Below, piece after piece: positions 21,751-29,431 of a stretch of 35,742 nucleotides of DNA (position 1 is the first letter of the stretch; every line of letters starts with the position of its first letter). This DNA is from a virus, in IMG/VR virus record IMGVR_UViG_3300046808_000500, positions 1 through 35,742 of that record; one strand, given 5' to 3'. The notes beneath the pieces were generated by a model, which was not told the origin of the DNA, ran no database searches, and saw only the letters and a program-made list of their open reading frames with translations. Made by a program: the position numbers and the translations under genes.

Positions 21751-22355
21751 AGATACATCTCCTTGATGTAATCCCAGCAGATGATGTTCATGGCTGCTGA
21801 GACATTGAACGAGCGCATCACACCACGCTGTGGGATACTGACCTTGTGTTGGAACTGGTCCGACACTGAGCGAGGAATACCATGACTTTCTGAACCGAAT
21901 ATGAATAATGGATTCTTTTTTTTGAAAAATGACCATGTTGTGGTACTACCTAGTTCATGTCCACCTGTTTCGCATAATACAATATCATGCCCCATCATCT
22001 TAGTTACATCATTCAACTTGGTGGCAATTTCCATGTCGGCGTGGATCGGGTCATCAAACACATATTGGACGATATTAATATAATTCTCGGCACCTACAGT
22101 GCTACGCTTATCAAACTTATTACGTCCAAAGATATAGAAGTTCTCTGCCCCAAACAAACACGCCGACCGGATCATCATCCCGACATTCAATTCTCCTGTA
22201 ATGTTAATACAGCCTACTGAGAATTTCAAGCGGTCGTTATTACAGATGGCGATATTTTCCTGAACACTATTATCCTTATACTCATCTCGCACGTTATAGT
22301 GGTTGCTCGTAGTTTCAGCAATAATGTTTGAGTAATTCACCATCGGATTTTCCAT
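21747..22355 (-). CDS. SPOUT (TrmH/SpoU) RNA 2'-O-methyltransferase
   Basis: A 202-residue member of the SpoU/TrmH class, which uses S-adenosylmethionine to methylate the ribose of tRNA or rRNA through a trefoil-knotted dimer. Motif 1 is GELNVGMMIRSACLFGA with Asn57 and the catalytic Arg63. Motif 2 is LFIFGSESHGIP (150-161). Motif 3 is RSFNVSAAM (181-189). All key residues are present, so it is probably active. The target is unknown: a host or phage tRNA is the usual guess. It sits with small genes, not with other RNA genes, and I see no tRNA in this window. The ribosome site is AGAGGATTAATT. Confidence 0.85.
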   Translation of the reverse strand: MENPMVNYSNIIAETTSNHYNVRDEYKDNSVQENIAICNNDRLKFSVGCINITGELNVGMMIRSACLFGAENFYIFGRNKFDKRSTVGAENYINIVQYVFDDPIHADMEIATKLNDVTKMMGHDIVLCETGGHELGSTTTWSFFKKKNPLFIFGSESHGIPRSVSDQFQHKVSIPQRGVMRSFNVSAAMNIICWDYIKEMYL

Positions 22356-22357
22356 AA

Positions 22358-22600
22358 TTAATCCTCTACCTTGACCACAAACATATACGCAGATTTTTCA
22401 TCAAGTCCCTTCATTTTAGCAAACGCTTTACCAAAGAAGGTTGGCTTTGTAAATGTCATCTTATACTTCGAGAATTCTGCAAGTTGTTCGTCGGTAATAA
22501 CCTTTTTCTTATTTAATGTAGATAGAAAGATATCTACTCCGGTATTTACCATGTGGGTAGCTTCTGTTTCTGTCCACTCAAAGATGGATACATTTGACAT
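22358..22600 (-). CDS. Hypothetical 80-residue protein
   Basis: Not recognised. It is compact and basic in the middle (STLNKKKVITDEQLAEFSKY; MTFTKPTFFGKAFAKMKGL) with a hydrophobic end (SAYMFVVKVED). It lies between the AAA+ ATPase gene and the methyltransferase gene with gaps of 16 and 2 bases, so it is on the ATPase transcript. Confidence 0.6.
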   Translation of the reverse strand: MSNVSIFEWTETEATHMVNTGVDIFLSTLNKKKVITDEQLAEFSKYKMTFTKPTFFGKAFAKMKGLDEKSAYMFVVKVED

Positions 22601-22616
22601 AGTAAGTCATTCCTTA

Positions 22617-23768
22617 TTAGAAGGGAATTGAATCTTCCTCTACCACCTCAGCCGCCTGTTCGGCTGGGGTGGGCATCTCCACACCTGCGTCAACCTTCGT
22701 ATAGAGGTCGAGGAAGCTGGTCTTGGTCTCCTCGTCAAAGCGAGCGATACAGAGGTTGATTGCCTTCATGCGGTCATTGAACATGGCGAACGCATTTACA
22801 ATGTGCTCAAGACGGCGAGTGGAGATGAGGTCGTCAATGGCACCTTCCTTGAAGGTCTTACGGATAATTTCAGCCCATGATACGAGCTTGTCCGCAAAAT
22901 CCTCGTCCACCTTTTCCACACGCGCCATCTTCTTCATGATAATCTTCTTTTCCACCTTCGGCGAGGGGTATTCCTGCTCGATGGTGACAGCGAAGCGCTC
23001 AAGGAAGGCATCGTCCAGAATCTGAGCAGACATGTACTTGCCTTCATCGGAACCCTGACCCTTGGTGTTCGCCGTGGCGATGATATTGAATCCGGGCTGC
23101 GGATAAATGGTCTCGCCGGTCTTCTTATTGAAATACGGCTTGCCTTCAAGAATTGCCTGCAAGCACATGAGCTTGTTGCTGCCGCGGTCAGACTCGTCCA
23201 GAATCACGATGGCTCCGCGCTTCATACCGATGGTGACGGGACCTTCACGGTACACCACATTGCCATCCACGAGCGTGTTACCACCAATGAGGTCGTCCTC
23301 GTCAGTTTCAATGCTGATGTTCACGCGGATGCATTCCCGCTTCAGTGCGGCACACACCTGTTCCACCATCGTAGTCTTACCGTTACCGGACAACCCCGTA
23401 ATGAACACCGGGTAGAATGCCTTGCTGGCAATGATGGTGCTCAGATCCTTGTGAAAGCCGAACGGCACATAGGTGATGTCCTTGTTCGGCACAAGGTTCT
23501 GAATTTCCACCTGCAACTTCGGCTGCACAAGCATCATAGTAGGCTTGGGCTCCGCCTTGAACGGCGTGGGCTCTGCCGACCCAGCCACGGGTGCCGCGGT
23601 GGCGTCAAGTGCCACACCATACAGCCCGCGCTTAATCTTATTTGAATGATTGGACAGAAACGGACTCGGATTCACACCGATGCCATTAGCGATTGCCACA
23701 ATTTCAGGGCGAGTAAACTCGGTCTTACCAGACGCCTTGAGAGCGTCAACCAAACGCTGATTGTTCAT
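22617..23768 (-). CDS. MoxR/CobS-like AAA+ ATPase
   Basis: A 383-residue ATPase from the ATG at 23768, with GGAG upstream. The open frame reaches 24002, but that part runs through the promoter and the end of the next gene and is rejected. Residues 1-50 form a small DNA- or protein-binding type domain, followed by an Ala/Pro-rich linker. The AAA+ core has Walker A GLSGNGKT (125-132), Walker B VILDESD (188-194), the sensor NIIATANTKGQGSD and DDAFLERFAVTIE. It is the type seen with VWA proteins, named CobS in cobalt chelatase, and the VWA partner is directly upstream. In phages such pairs are often mislabelled as cobalamin genes; a remodelling role is likelier. GC-rich codons and its own promoter suggest strong early expression. 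Confidence 0.85.
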   Translation of the reverse strand: MNNQRLVDALKASGKTEFTRPEIVAIANGIGVNPSPFLSNHSNKIKRGLYGVALDATAAPVAGSAEPTPFKAEPKPTMMLVQPKLQVEIQNLVPNKDITYVPFGFHKDLSTIIASKAFYPVFITGLSGNGKTTMVEQVCAALKRECIRVNISIETDEDDLIGGNTLVDGNVVYREGPVTIGMKRGAIVILDESDRGSNKLMCLQAILEGKPYFNKKTGETIYPQPGFNIIATANTKGQGSDEGKYMSAQILDDAFLERFAVTIEQEYPSPKVEKKIIMKKMARVEKVDEDFADKLVSWAEIIRKTFKEGAIDDLISTRRLEHIVNAFAMFNDRMKAINLCIARFDEETKTSFLDLYTKVDAGVEMPTPAEQAAEVVEEDSIPF

Positions 23769-23814
23769 GACTTCTCCATGATGTAGTTTTGATGTCCTTC
23801 CTGAACCATACTTA

Positions 23815-23843
23815 AATATAACACTATTGGACCTGTTTGTCAA
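23815..23843 (-). promoter_or_regulatory. Sigma70 promoter for the AAA+ gene
   Basis: Minus strand: TTGACA at 23838-23843, TATATT at 23815-23820, spacer 17. The flanking bases GTGT before and TTAAGTATGGTTCA after the -10 box match the promoter at 5719-5747. Confidence 0.88.
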
Positions 23844-23845
23844 GT

Positions 23846-23898
23846 GGGGCGCTAAGTGCTGAAAAATCAACAACTTAGCGCCCCTTCCCCTAGGGGAA
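23846..23898 (-). promoter_or_regulatory. Stem-loop upstream of the promoter (copy 2) plus palindrome
   Basis: A 12-bp perfect stem (GGGGCGCTAAGT at 23846-23857 and ACTTAGCGCCCC at 23873-23884) contains copy 2 of the shared 25-base element (23853-23877). A perfect 14-bp palindrome TTCCCCTAGGGGAA (23885-23898) lies next to it, directly after the stop of the VWA gene. No U-run follows, so it is not a standard terminator. Confidence 0.8.
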
Positions 23899-26076
23899 TT
23901 ACGAGATATATTGGACAAATTGATTAAGGAACACGCGCGAAACCATTTTGGTATTCTGCATCTTCTTGAACGCCCGGAGCAAATCACCCTTTTTCGCATC
24001 ATGACGGTGCAGTACCTTGGACATATTTACTTCCTCAATGTTCAGGTCTGAACCTGGAACCATGTAGTAAACATCATACCCCTTGGACTTGACACCGAAG
24101 AATCGGTGATTACCGAATTCCTCCTTGTACTGCTTGTCAAACTTCAACTGGTCGAAACCATCCGCATACCCTACCTTGCGATAAATCTGGCTCTTGTAAT
24201 TGTTGCCAGCCATCAGATAGATGCCAATGTTACGGGAGCCGGTCACCATCTTGTACATTTCCAGCAAACTGTCTGTCATGTCACCACGATAGTTGTTCAA
24301 CGACACCTGGTTGTTGCCATGTTCCAGAATAAACTTATGCCCATAATCCATACCCGTAGGTGCATCATTGTTAACATAAGCCAGATTGTATGAAGCATCA
24401 CCGTCAGTAAGGATGATGGTGTTCAGCACCTCAATCTTGGTTTCCTTCTTGAACTGTTCAGCGATACCCGACAACACCACAATTGTTTCATTCAACGGCG
24501 TACCACCAAGCTGCATGCTAGTGGGAACCTTAGCATTACTGGAATAGTAGTAATAACCGCGGCTGGTTTCAAAAGCGTTTGCCAGAAGCAGTAAACTCTT
24601 GATGGCGTGATTGAACTCCGACAACTTCATTTTGTAATTCAGAAGCTGCTTGAGGCGGAACGTGGCATTGTTGATAAACAAATCACGATTCTTTGCCTTG
24701 TTCCGATCCTTAATGATGTGCGGGATACCACACTCGGCAAACTCGGTGGTGTAGAATCCATTGTCAACAAAGCCGTACACATCAAATGGAATATTCACCT
24801 TACGGCAGAACATTGCCAATGCCACCACCTGTTCGATGGTACCAGAAATGTTTTCTGACATACTGCTAGAAAGGTCAATCACCATCAGCATGCCATGATT
24901 CTTACCCTTCGGGACCACAGTGCTCTGAAGGAACAAATCCTCGGAGAGCTTGTAGCTCCACACCTTGTCCACATCCAACTTACCCGTCTTGGACACCTTC
25001 GCCTTGGCGAACTGCTTGGCGTTACGGCGAAGCTCAAATTCCTTGACAAGATAGCTGATATAACGCTTATTCACACCCATGAACTTATTGTAAATGTTCT
25101 GACGCTTCTCCTCGTGGAGAGGCTCAAACACCATGTGCTTGTAGGTCACCTTGTGAGGTACAACCCAATTCTTAGGATCCACCTTAGGCCAATTCACATA
25201 GGCAATCGGAAGTGCATCCTCGTCAAGCAGAGTATTTTCCTTGGACCGGAATGCATCCTCAGTGATAGAGGTCGGCTTGGACTCCTGCATCCAATCACGG
25301 AGCTTGTCAAGAGCGCGCGCCGAGGCATTTTCAAGTGCGTCCGCCATTTCATTCTTGCCGGCGTCACGCAGCTTGTCAATTACATCCTGTACCTTTTCCT
25401 GAAAGTCCTGACCGTCGGACGACTCACCCTCTGAACCCGGCTGACCAGAACCTGCCTCGTCCAGAGCATCCATGGCTTCCATGAGGTCGTCGAACAAATC
25501 ATCCAACTCGGACTTTTCATCCTTCGCCGCCTCGTACAACTCCTTGGACAACTCCATCACCTCTTCCCACGTTTCACATTCCTCGATACGGTCAACGAGG
25601 TTCTGCTCCTTCTCATTGAAGGAAACATCGGCACGGGCGCCGAGCTTGAAATATACATTCAAGCGGTCGGCGAATGGCAGGTGCTTCATGTCCTGCATCG
25701 GCACACCAAAGAACTTACGCTCCACCAGTTCCGTGTAGCCATTATACATGGGCTTACGGAGACCCGGGTACTTGCGCTTCATCTTCTTTTCAATACGTGC
25801 ATCCTCAACAATATTGAGGAATGACTTGAAATTGCTTCCCATCGCCTTCACCTCGTCCATCCAACCATCGGTCGGCGTGAACAGAGCATGCCCCACCTCA
25901 TGACCAATCATGAGGTCGTACAAATCGGCGTTCATGTCCTTCCAAATCGGAAGAACCAGTAGGCGCTGCTTCACATCAAAATAGGGACCATGTACCTTCT
26001 GGTGTTCGATTCGGATGTTCTCCGAAGCGAGCAACTTACCAAGCTGACTCTTGGAACTGTCAAGAATGTTCGACAT
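23899..26076 (-). CDS. HExxH-VWA (CobT-like) protein, partner of the AAA+ ATPase
   Basis: A 725-residue protein. Residues 50-100 carry a zinc-peptidase signature: HEVGH at 59-63 (two His and catalytic Glu) and NIVEDARIE (Glu91 as third ligand). Residues 165-265 are acidic and helical. A VWA domain follows with the metal site DLSSSMS at 401-407, VDNGFYTTEF after it and TDGDASY further on. VWA proteins act with MoxR-type AAA+ ATPases, and the ATPase gene is next to it. The combination of peptidase, VWA and AAA+ suggests an ATP-driven complex that processes or remodels a protein target, rather than cobalt chelation, for which no other gene is present. The start has GGAGAAAAC upstream. GC is high, as in the partner gene. 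Confidence 0.82.
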   Translation of the reverse strand: MSNILDSSKSQLGKLLASENIRIEHQKVHGPYFDVKQRLLVLPIWKDMNADLYDLMIGHEVGHALFTPTDGWMDEVKAMGSNFKSFLNIVEDARIEKKMKRKYPGLRKPMYNGYTELVERKFFGVPMQDMKHLPFADRLNVYFKLGARADVSFNEKEQNLVDRIEECETWEEVMELSKELYEAAKDEKSELDDLFDDLMEAMDALDEAGSGQPGSEGESSDGQDFQEKVQDVIDKLRDAGKNEMADALENASARALDKLRDWMQESKPTSITEDAFRSKENTLLDEDALPIAYVNWPKVDPKNWVVPHKVTYKHMVFEPLHEEKRQNIYNKFMGVNKRYISYLVKEFELRRNAKQFAKAKVSKTGKLDVDKVWSYKLSEDLFLQSTVVPKGKNHGMLMVIDLSSSMSENISGTIEQVVALAMFCRKVNIPFDVYGFVDNGFYTTEFAECGIPHIIKDRNKAKNRDLFINNATFRLKQLLNYKMKLSEFNHAIKSLLLLANAFETSRGYYYYSSNAKVPTSMQLGGTPLNETIVVLSGIAEQFKKETKIEVLNTIILTDGDASYNLAYVNNDAPTGMDYGHKFILEHGNNQVSLNNYRGDMTDSLLEMYKMVTGSRNIGIYLMAGNNYKSQIYRKVGYADGFDQLKFDKQYKEEFGNHRFFGVKSKGYDVYYMVPGSDLNIEEVNMSKVLHRHDAKKGDLLRAFKKMQNTKMVSRVFLNQFVQYIS

Positions 26077-26096
26077 GTTTTCTCCAGAAATTGTTA

Positions 26097-26133
26097 ACCT
26101 CAGATGCTATACAATAAGTATAACACCTGAGGT
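26097..26133. promoter_or_regulatory. Symmetric dyad over the -10 box
   Basis: Two nested repeats share a centre at 26115: ACCTCAG/CTGAGGT (26097-26103 and 26127-26133) and TATAC/GTATA (26108-26112 and 26118-26122). The inner arm overlaps the -10 box. This is operator-like. Confidence 0.55.
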
Positions 26134-26145
26134 CCGTTTTGTCAA
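26117..26145 (-). promoter_or_regulatory. Sigma70 promoter for the VWA gene
   Basis: Minus strand: TTGACA at 26140-26145, TATACT at 26117-26122, spacer 17. The leader is about 34 bases long. Confidence 0.88.
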
Positions 26146-26154
26146 GCCCTATCG

Positions 26155-26179
26155 TAAGTGCTTGAAAATCAACAACTTA
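26155..26179 (-). promoter_or_regulatory. Conserved stem-loop element upstream of the promoter (copy 3)
   Basis: A third copy of the 25-base element (arms TAAGT/ACTTA), 9 bases above the -35 box. The TAA stop of the ClpP-like gene is its first codon on the minus strand, exactly as in copy 1. Confidence 0.75.
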
Positions 26180-26797
26180 GCGGCTTTTCTTCCCTCTGGA
26201 GGGGGTCTTTTTAGTGGTTTTGGTAGTCTTTTTCGCGGCTTTTGGTGGCTTAAACTTATTCTGTAATCTCTTGGAGACTTCTTCCGCAGACATCCAAATA
26301 TCCTTATTTTGTAGAATGGATTGAATTTCTGTTTCATTTAAGAATCCAGAATATACATCCTTCCATAATTTATGACTCCATTCACGTTCATGGGTAATAT
26401 GGTCGAACAACTCGCCCCCTTTACCAAAACTTCCTGAACTGTAGTTATGGAACATGAACATGGAATGATTGGAAATTTCCCAATGCTTTGCTGACAAGAA
26501 AATCACTGTGGCAGCACTCATACATGCACCTTCAACTGATGCCACAATGTTCGCCTTGCTTTCGGCAATCACACGCATGAACTGGATGGCTGTGAATAAA
26601 TCGCCGCCGTAACTATTAATATGAATAACAACAACATCATTCTCTGAACTGTTTCGAATTGTTTCAAACCAGGGAATATATTCAGATGGTGATTTGATAT
26701 CACCTGAAAGATAGAACTTATGCACCTTGGAAATGGGTCTATCGGTGAATGCAGTTTGTGTTAAACTAAATGGAAGATCCATTGGTTTATCAGTCAT
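26177..26797 (-). CDS. ClpP-like serine protease
   Basis: A 206-residue ClpP-fold protease. VVVIHINSYGGDLFTA is the oxyanion region, EGACMSAATVIFLSA gives the catalytic Ser94, and FMFHNYSSGSFG gives His117. In bacteria ClpP degrades proteins with an AAA+ partner. Phage ClpP-like proteases occur in some T4-like relatives and in head-maturation systems of other phages. The C-terminus has a Lys/Thr-rich tail (KPPKAAKKTTKTTKKTPSRG) absent from ordinary ClpP, perhaps a DNA- or partner-binding element. Its neighbour downstream is the HExxH-VWA gene. Whether it is a prohead protease or a regulatory one cannot be told. The ribosome site is GAGG. Confidence 0.85.
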   Translation of the reverse strand: MTDKPMDLPFSLTQTAFTDRPISKVHKFYLSGDIKSPSEYIPWFETIRNSSENDVVVIHINSYGGDLFTAIQFMRVIAESKANIVASVEGACMSAATVIFLSAKHWEISNHSMFMFHNYSSGSFGKGGELFDHITHEREWSHKLWKDVYSGFLNETEIQSILQNKDIWMSAEEVSKRLQNKFKPPKAAKKTTKTTKKTPSRGKKSR

Positions 26798-27161
26798 AAA
26801 ACCTCGTTACCTGTAAAATTTTTTCAATTTGTTTTTGTATGATATCTTTACGGTTAGGCCAGTGAATATATTCTTTATCAGGATTCTTCTGGAGATTGTA
26901 AAGAAGCGGTAGAATCATTTGTTCAACTTGCTGTAATTTCCCCCTAACTTCTGATGTGAGTAATTCCTTATGTTGTTCAATTAAACTTGAAGTGTCACCT
27001 GTGGTCAATTCTTCAAGTTTCATTTCCAATAATGAAATTTTATCTAATAGCTCACTTTTAAATTCTGTATCTACAGCAGTTTGTGTAGGTACGGGTTCTG
27101 AAGTAGAGGAATCATTGTCCTCAAATGTGAACCCAAAATCGAAATCATTGCTTTCTAGCAT
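26790..27161 (-). CDS. Conserved coiled-coil protein
   Basis: A 123-residue protein with an acidic start (MLESNDFDFGFTFEDNDSS), a leucine-rich coiled coil (SELLDKISLLEMKLEELTTG) and a conserved end (NPDKEYIHWPNRKDIIQKQI). The DFDFGF opening and the DKEYIHWPNR block recall a family from marine T4-like phages that often lies near these genes; no function is known. It overlaps the deformylase by 17 bases and the ClpP-like gene by 8, so the three are coupled. Confidence 0.65.
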   Translation of the reverse strand: MLESNDFDFGFTFEDNDSSTSEPVPTQTAVDTEFKSELLDKISLLEMKLEELTTGDTSSLIEQHKELLTSEVRGKLQQVEQMILPLLYNLQKNPDKEYIHWPNRKDIIQKQIEKILQVTRFYD

Positions 27162-27687
27162 TCTTCATCCGTTTTAATTGTTTCACCTGCTTCTTTCGCA
27201 TCTTGTTCAACTCATGCTTCAATTTAAAGTTTGAGGCGTGATATGTAAAGTTAATTCCTTCCATGTGGTCATATTCATGTAGAACGATACGGGCAGGGAC
27301 GCCTTTGATAGCGATAGTTTGTATCACTCCCTTTTCATCTTGATATTCCAAGGCAATTTCAGCAGGGCGGCGGAGAGTTAATGTGAATCCTGGAAAAGAT
27401 AAACATCCTTCCTCTATAGCAACCTCTTCTTTGCTGGCGCCAATGATGTTGGGATTGAACATGGCAAATCGTTTTTCTTCATTGCCAAATACAAACATCC
27501 GATATGGCAACCCTACTTGATTGGCAGATAGCCCCACACCACCTAACTGAAGCATCTTCTTATATAGAACGTCCACTAATTCTTCAGCCTTGTCTCCATC
27601 CTTTTCAAAGTCAAAGGCAGGCGGACGAACATTCATACGGGGGTCTGCAAAATGAATCAATTCCAATTCGTCAATATTAAAATTCAT
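27145..27687 (-). CDS. def: Peptide deformylase
   Basis: Removes the formyl group from nascent proteins. It has 180 residues with the three family motifs: GVGLSANQ at 50-57, EGCLS at 93-97 with metal ligand Cys95, and HEYDH at 137-141 (two His ligands and catalytic Glu138). The C-terminus is longer and strongly basic (MRKKQVKQLKRMKNARKQ), where most phage forms end soon after the active site. In cyanophages the enzyme is thought to help process photosystem proteins; here the benefit is unknown. A late-type box lies 26 bases upstream and GAGG precedes the ATG. Confidence 0.95.
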   Translation of the reverse strand: MNFNIDELELIHFADPRMNVRPPAFDFEKDGDKAEELVDVLYKKMLQLGGVGLSANQVGLPYRMFVFGNEEKRFAMFNPNIIGASKEEVAIEEGCLSFPGFTLTLRRPAEIALEYQDEKGVIQTIAIKGVPARIVLHEYDHMEGINFTYHASNFKLKHELNKMRKKQVKQLKRMKNARKQ

Positions 27688-27712
27688 TATTCCTCACAAC
27701 GTCAATTTAAAA

Positions 27713-27720
27713 TATTTATT
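27713..27720 (-). promoter_or_regulatory. T4-type late promoter box (AATAAATA)
   Basis: One mismatch to TATAAATA on the minus strand, overlapping the gp46 stop and 26 bases before the deformylase start. It may drive the deformylase, coiled-coil and ClpP-like genes. Confidence 0.4.
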
Positions 27721-29431
27721 AGGCAATTACAGAAAAATTCTGTCTTTTGGTAAACTTCATGATGTGGCTGAACTTATCGAACAACTGGTCGCCCTTGTGT
27801 GAAATCACCCACACATTAGTTCCATCTCCGAGAGCATTCAATAAATTCATCACGTAATCTGTTGCACTGTTATCTAAGCTACTATCAAATACTTCATCAA
27901 GAATAAGAAGATTAGTGCTAGCAGAATTTTTGAGCTTGGCGATTGTACGCCACGTAAAAAGAAGCGCCAAATCAATTCTTTGTTTCTCGCCTTCACTAAA
28001 GCTCTCATAACTAAAATCATCCCGATAACGTGATTTAATAACCTCATCAAATTTCTCATCAAGGGTAAACTGGACAAAGAAGTCCATGGACGTTAAAAAC
28101 TTATTCACAAGTTTATTTATCGCCGGCAAATATTGCTTGATGATTTTAGTTTTAATACCAGAATCTTTTAACAGAATAGATGCAATATCATAGTAATCAC
28201 TTTGTTCATGTAACTCACTTCGTTCCTTGACAATGGTGAGTGTATCCTTTGCCAAGTCCTTCAACTTCGCCTTTTCCACTTCAATGTTGCCTACCTTCTT
28301 ACTCACATCAGCTTTTTCCAATTCAAGACGCTGAATGAAGCGTTCACTAGTGGTGATGTCATTTTTCACCTCTGTGATTTGAGTGGTCAACTTGGTAATC
28401 TTGGAATTAATGGAATCAATCTCGTTCAATCTTTGTAGAAGTTGTTGATATGTAGCGGCAACTTCATCCTTTTTATCTTTGGTCACCGACAATTCTTGTG
28501 AATGCTCGGTGATGATTTCATCCTTGAAGTGATGTTCGATACCTTGCTTACACTTGGGACATGTATCATTGTTATGATAAAAGGCAATTTCTTTTTCTAT
28601 CTTACTTAACGAAGTTTCAAATTCTTGAATTTGCTGCGAAACCATTTGGATGCTTCTACTAATATCAGATGCATCCCCAATACTATTAATAAAATCGTCC
28701 CTTCTAGTATCAAGATTAGTAAGGTAACTGCGTCTTTCAGCAATCTCATGGTGAGCCTCTTGAATTTTAGTTTCTATTTCGGCAATTCGTGCATCGCGGT
28801 CATCTTGTAATGTCTTGATGTACTCTTGTTGGATTTCAGCCTTGTTCTTTGCCAAAGTAATTTTACTTTCCACTTCAGATAACTTGTTCTTCAACTCCGT
28901 GACTTTTTCCTTCAACACAACATTCATTGAAGTGAAAATTTTAATATCTAAAATATCTTCAATCACTTCACGCCGAGCTGCCGCAGGAAGTTGCATGAAC
29001 GGCGTAAATGAAGCTGACCCCAGAATGACAATCTGTGTGAATGACTTGTAGTTGAGCTTTAAGATGTTTTCTTCCAAATACTTTTGGTAATCACGACTGG
29101 CAGCATCTTGGTTGATGAGTTGTCCGTTCATCCATATCTCAAAGATGTTCGGCTTCATACCGCGAATAATCTTATATTGCTTATTACCAATATGAAATTC
29201 AATCTCAACAACACAATTTTTATTGTTGATGGTGTTCACCAACTGAGGCTTGTTCACATTTCGATATGGCTTTCCGAACAAAGCAAAACAAATGGCATCC
29301 AGTAACGTACTCTTGCCACTACCATTCTCACCTACAATTAACGTAGTAGGGCGTTCATCTAATTGTATTTCTGTGAATGCGTTTCCTGTCGAGAGGAAAT
29401 TACGCCAACGAACTTTTTGAAAGTGAATCAT
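27719..29431 (-). CDS. 46: Recombination nuclease subunit gp46 (SbcC/Rad50-like)
   Basis: The ATPase half of the gp46/gp47 nuclease, which resects double-strand ends for recombination and helps degrade host DNA. It has 570 residues (T4: 560). Walker A is GENGSGKS at 34-41. Long coiled coils run to a zinc hook CPKC at 291-294 and back. The ABC signature is FSEGEKQR (478-485) and Walker B is LLILDE (508-513). The gene shares ATGA with the end of gene 47, the T4 order. Confidence 0.97.
   Translation of the reverse strand: MIHFQKVRWRNFLSTGNAFTEIQLDERPTTLIVGENGSGKSTLLDAICFALFGKPYRNVNKPQLVNTINNKNCVVEIEFHIGNKQYKIIRGMKPNIFEIWMNGQLINQDAASRDYQKYLEENILKLNYKSFTQIVILGSASFTPFMQLPAAARREVIEDILDIKIFTSMNVVLKEKVTELKNKLSEVESKITLAKNKAEIQQEYIKTLQDDRDARIAEIETKIQEAHHEIAERRSYLTNLDTRRDDFINSIGDASDISRSIQMVSQQIQEFETSLSKIEKEIAFYHNNDTCPKCKQGIEHHFKDEIITEHSQELSVTKDKKDEVAATYQQLLQRLNEIDSINSKITKLTTQITEVKNDITTSERFIQRLELEKADVSKKVGNIEVEKAKLKDLAKDTLTIVKERSELHEQSDYYDIASILLKDSGIKTKIIKQYLPAINKLVNKFLTSMDFFVQFTLDEKFDEVIKSRYRDDFSYESFSEGEKQRIDLALLFTWRTIAKLKNSASTNLLILDEVFDSSLDNSATDYVMNLLNALGDGTNVWVISHKGDQLFDKFSHIMKFTKRQNFSVIA

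Noticed and set aside
21940-22080. Possible frameshift in the long frame 21607-21936 opposite the methyltransferase frame.
   Set aside because: The upstream part is out-of-frame reading inside the intact methyltransferase gene; the ATG at 21750 with AAGGAG gives a sensible small gene.
23769-24002. Longer N-terminus of the AAA+ ATPase (78 extra residues).
   Set aside because: It crosses the promoter, the stem-loop and the end of the VWA gene. The ATG at 23768 has GGAG and starts a normal domain.
22617-26076. Cobalamin (cobalt chelatase CobS/CobT) function.
   Set aside because: Only the AAA+ and VWA relationship supports this; there is no other B12 gene, and the VWA protein carries a HExxH domain.
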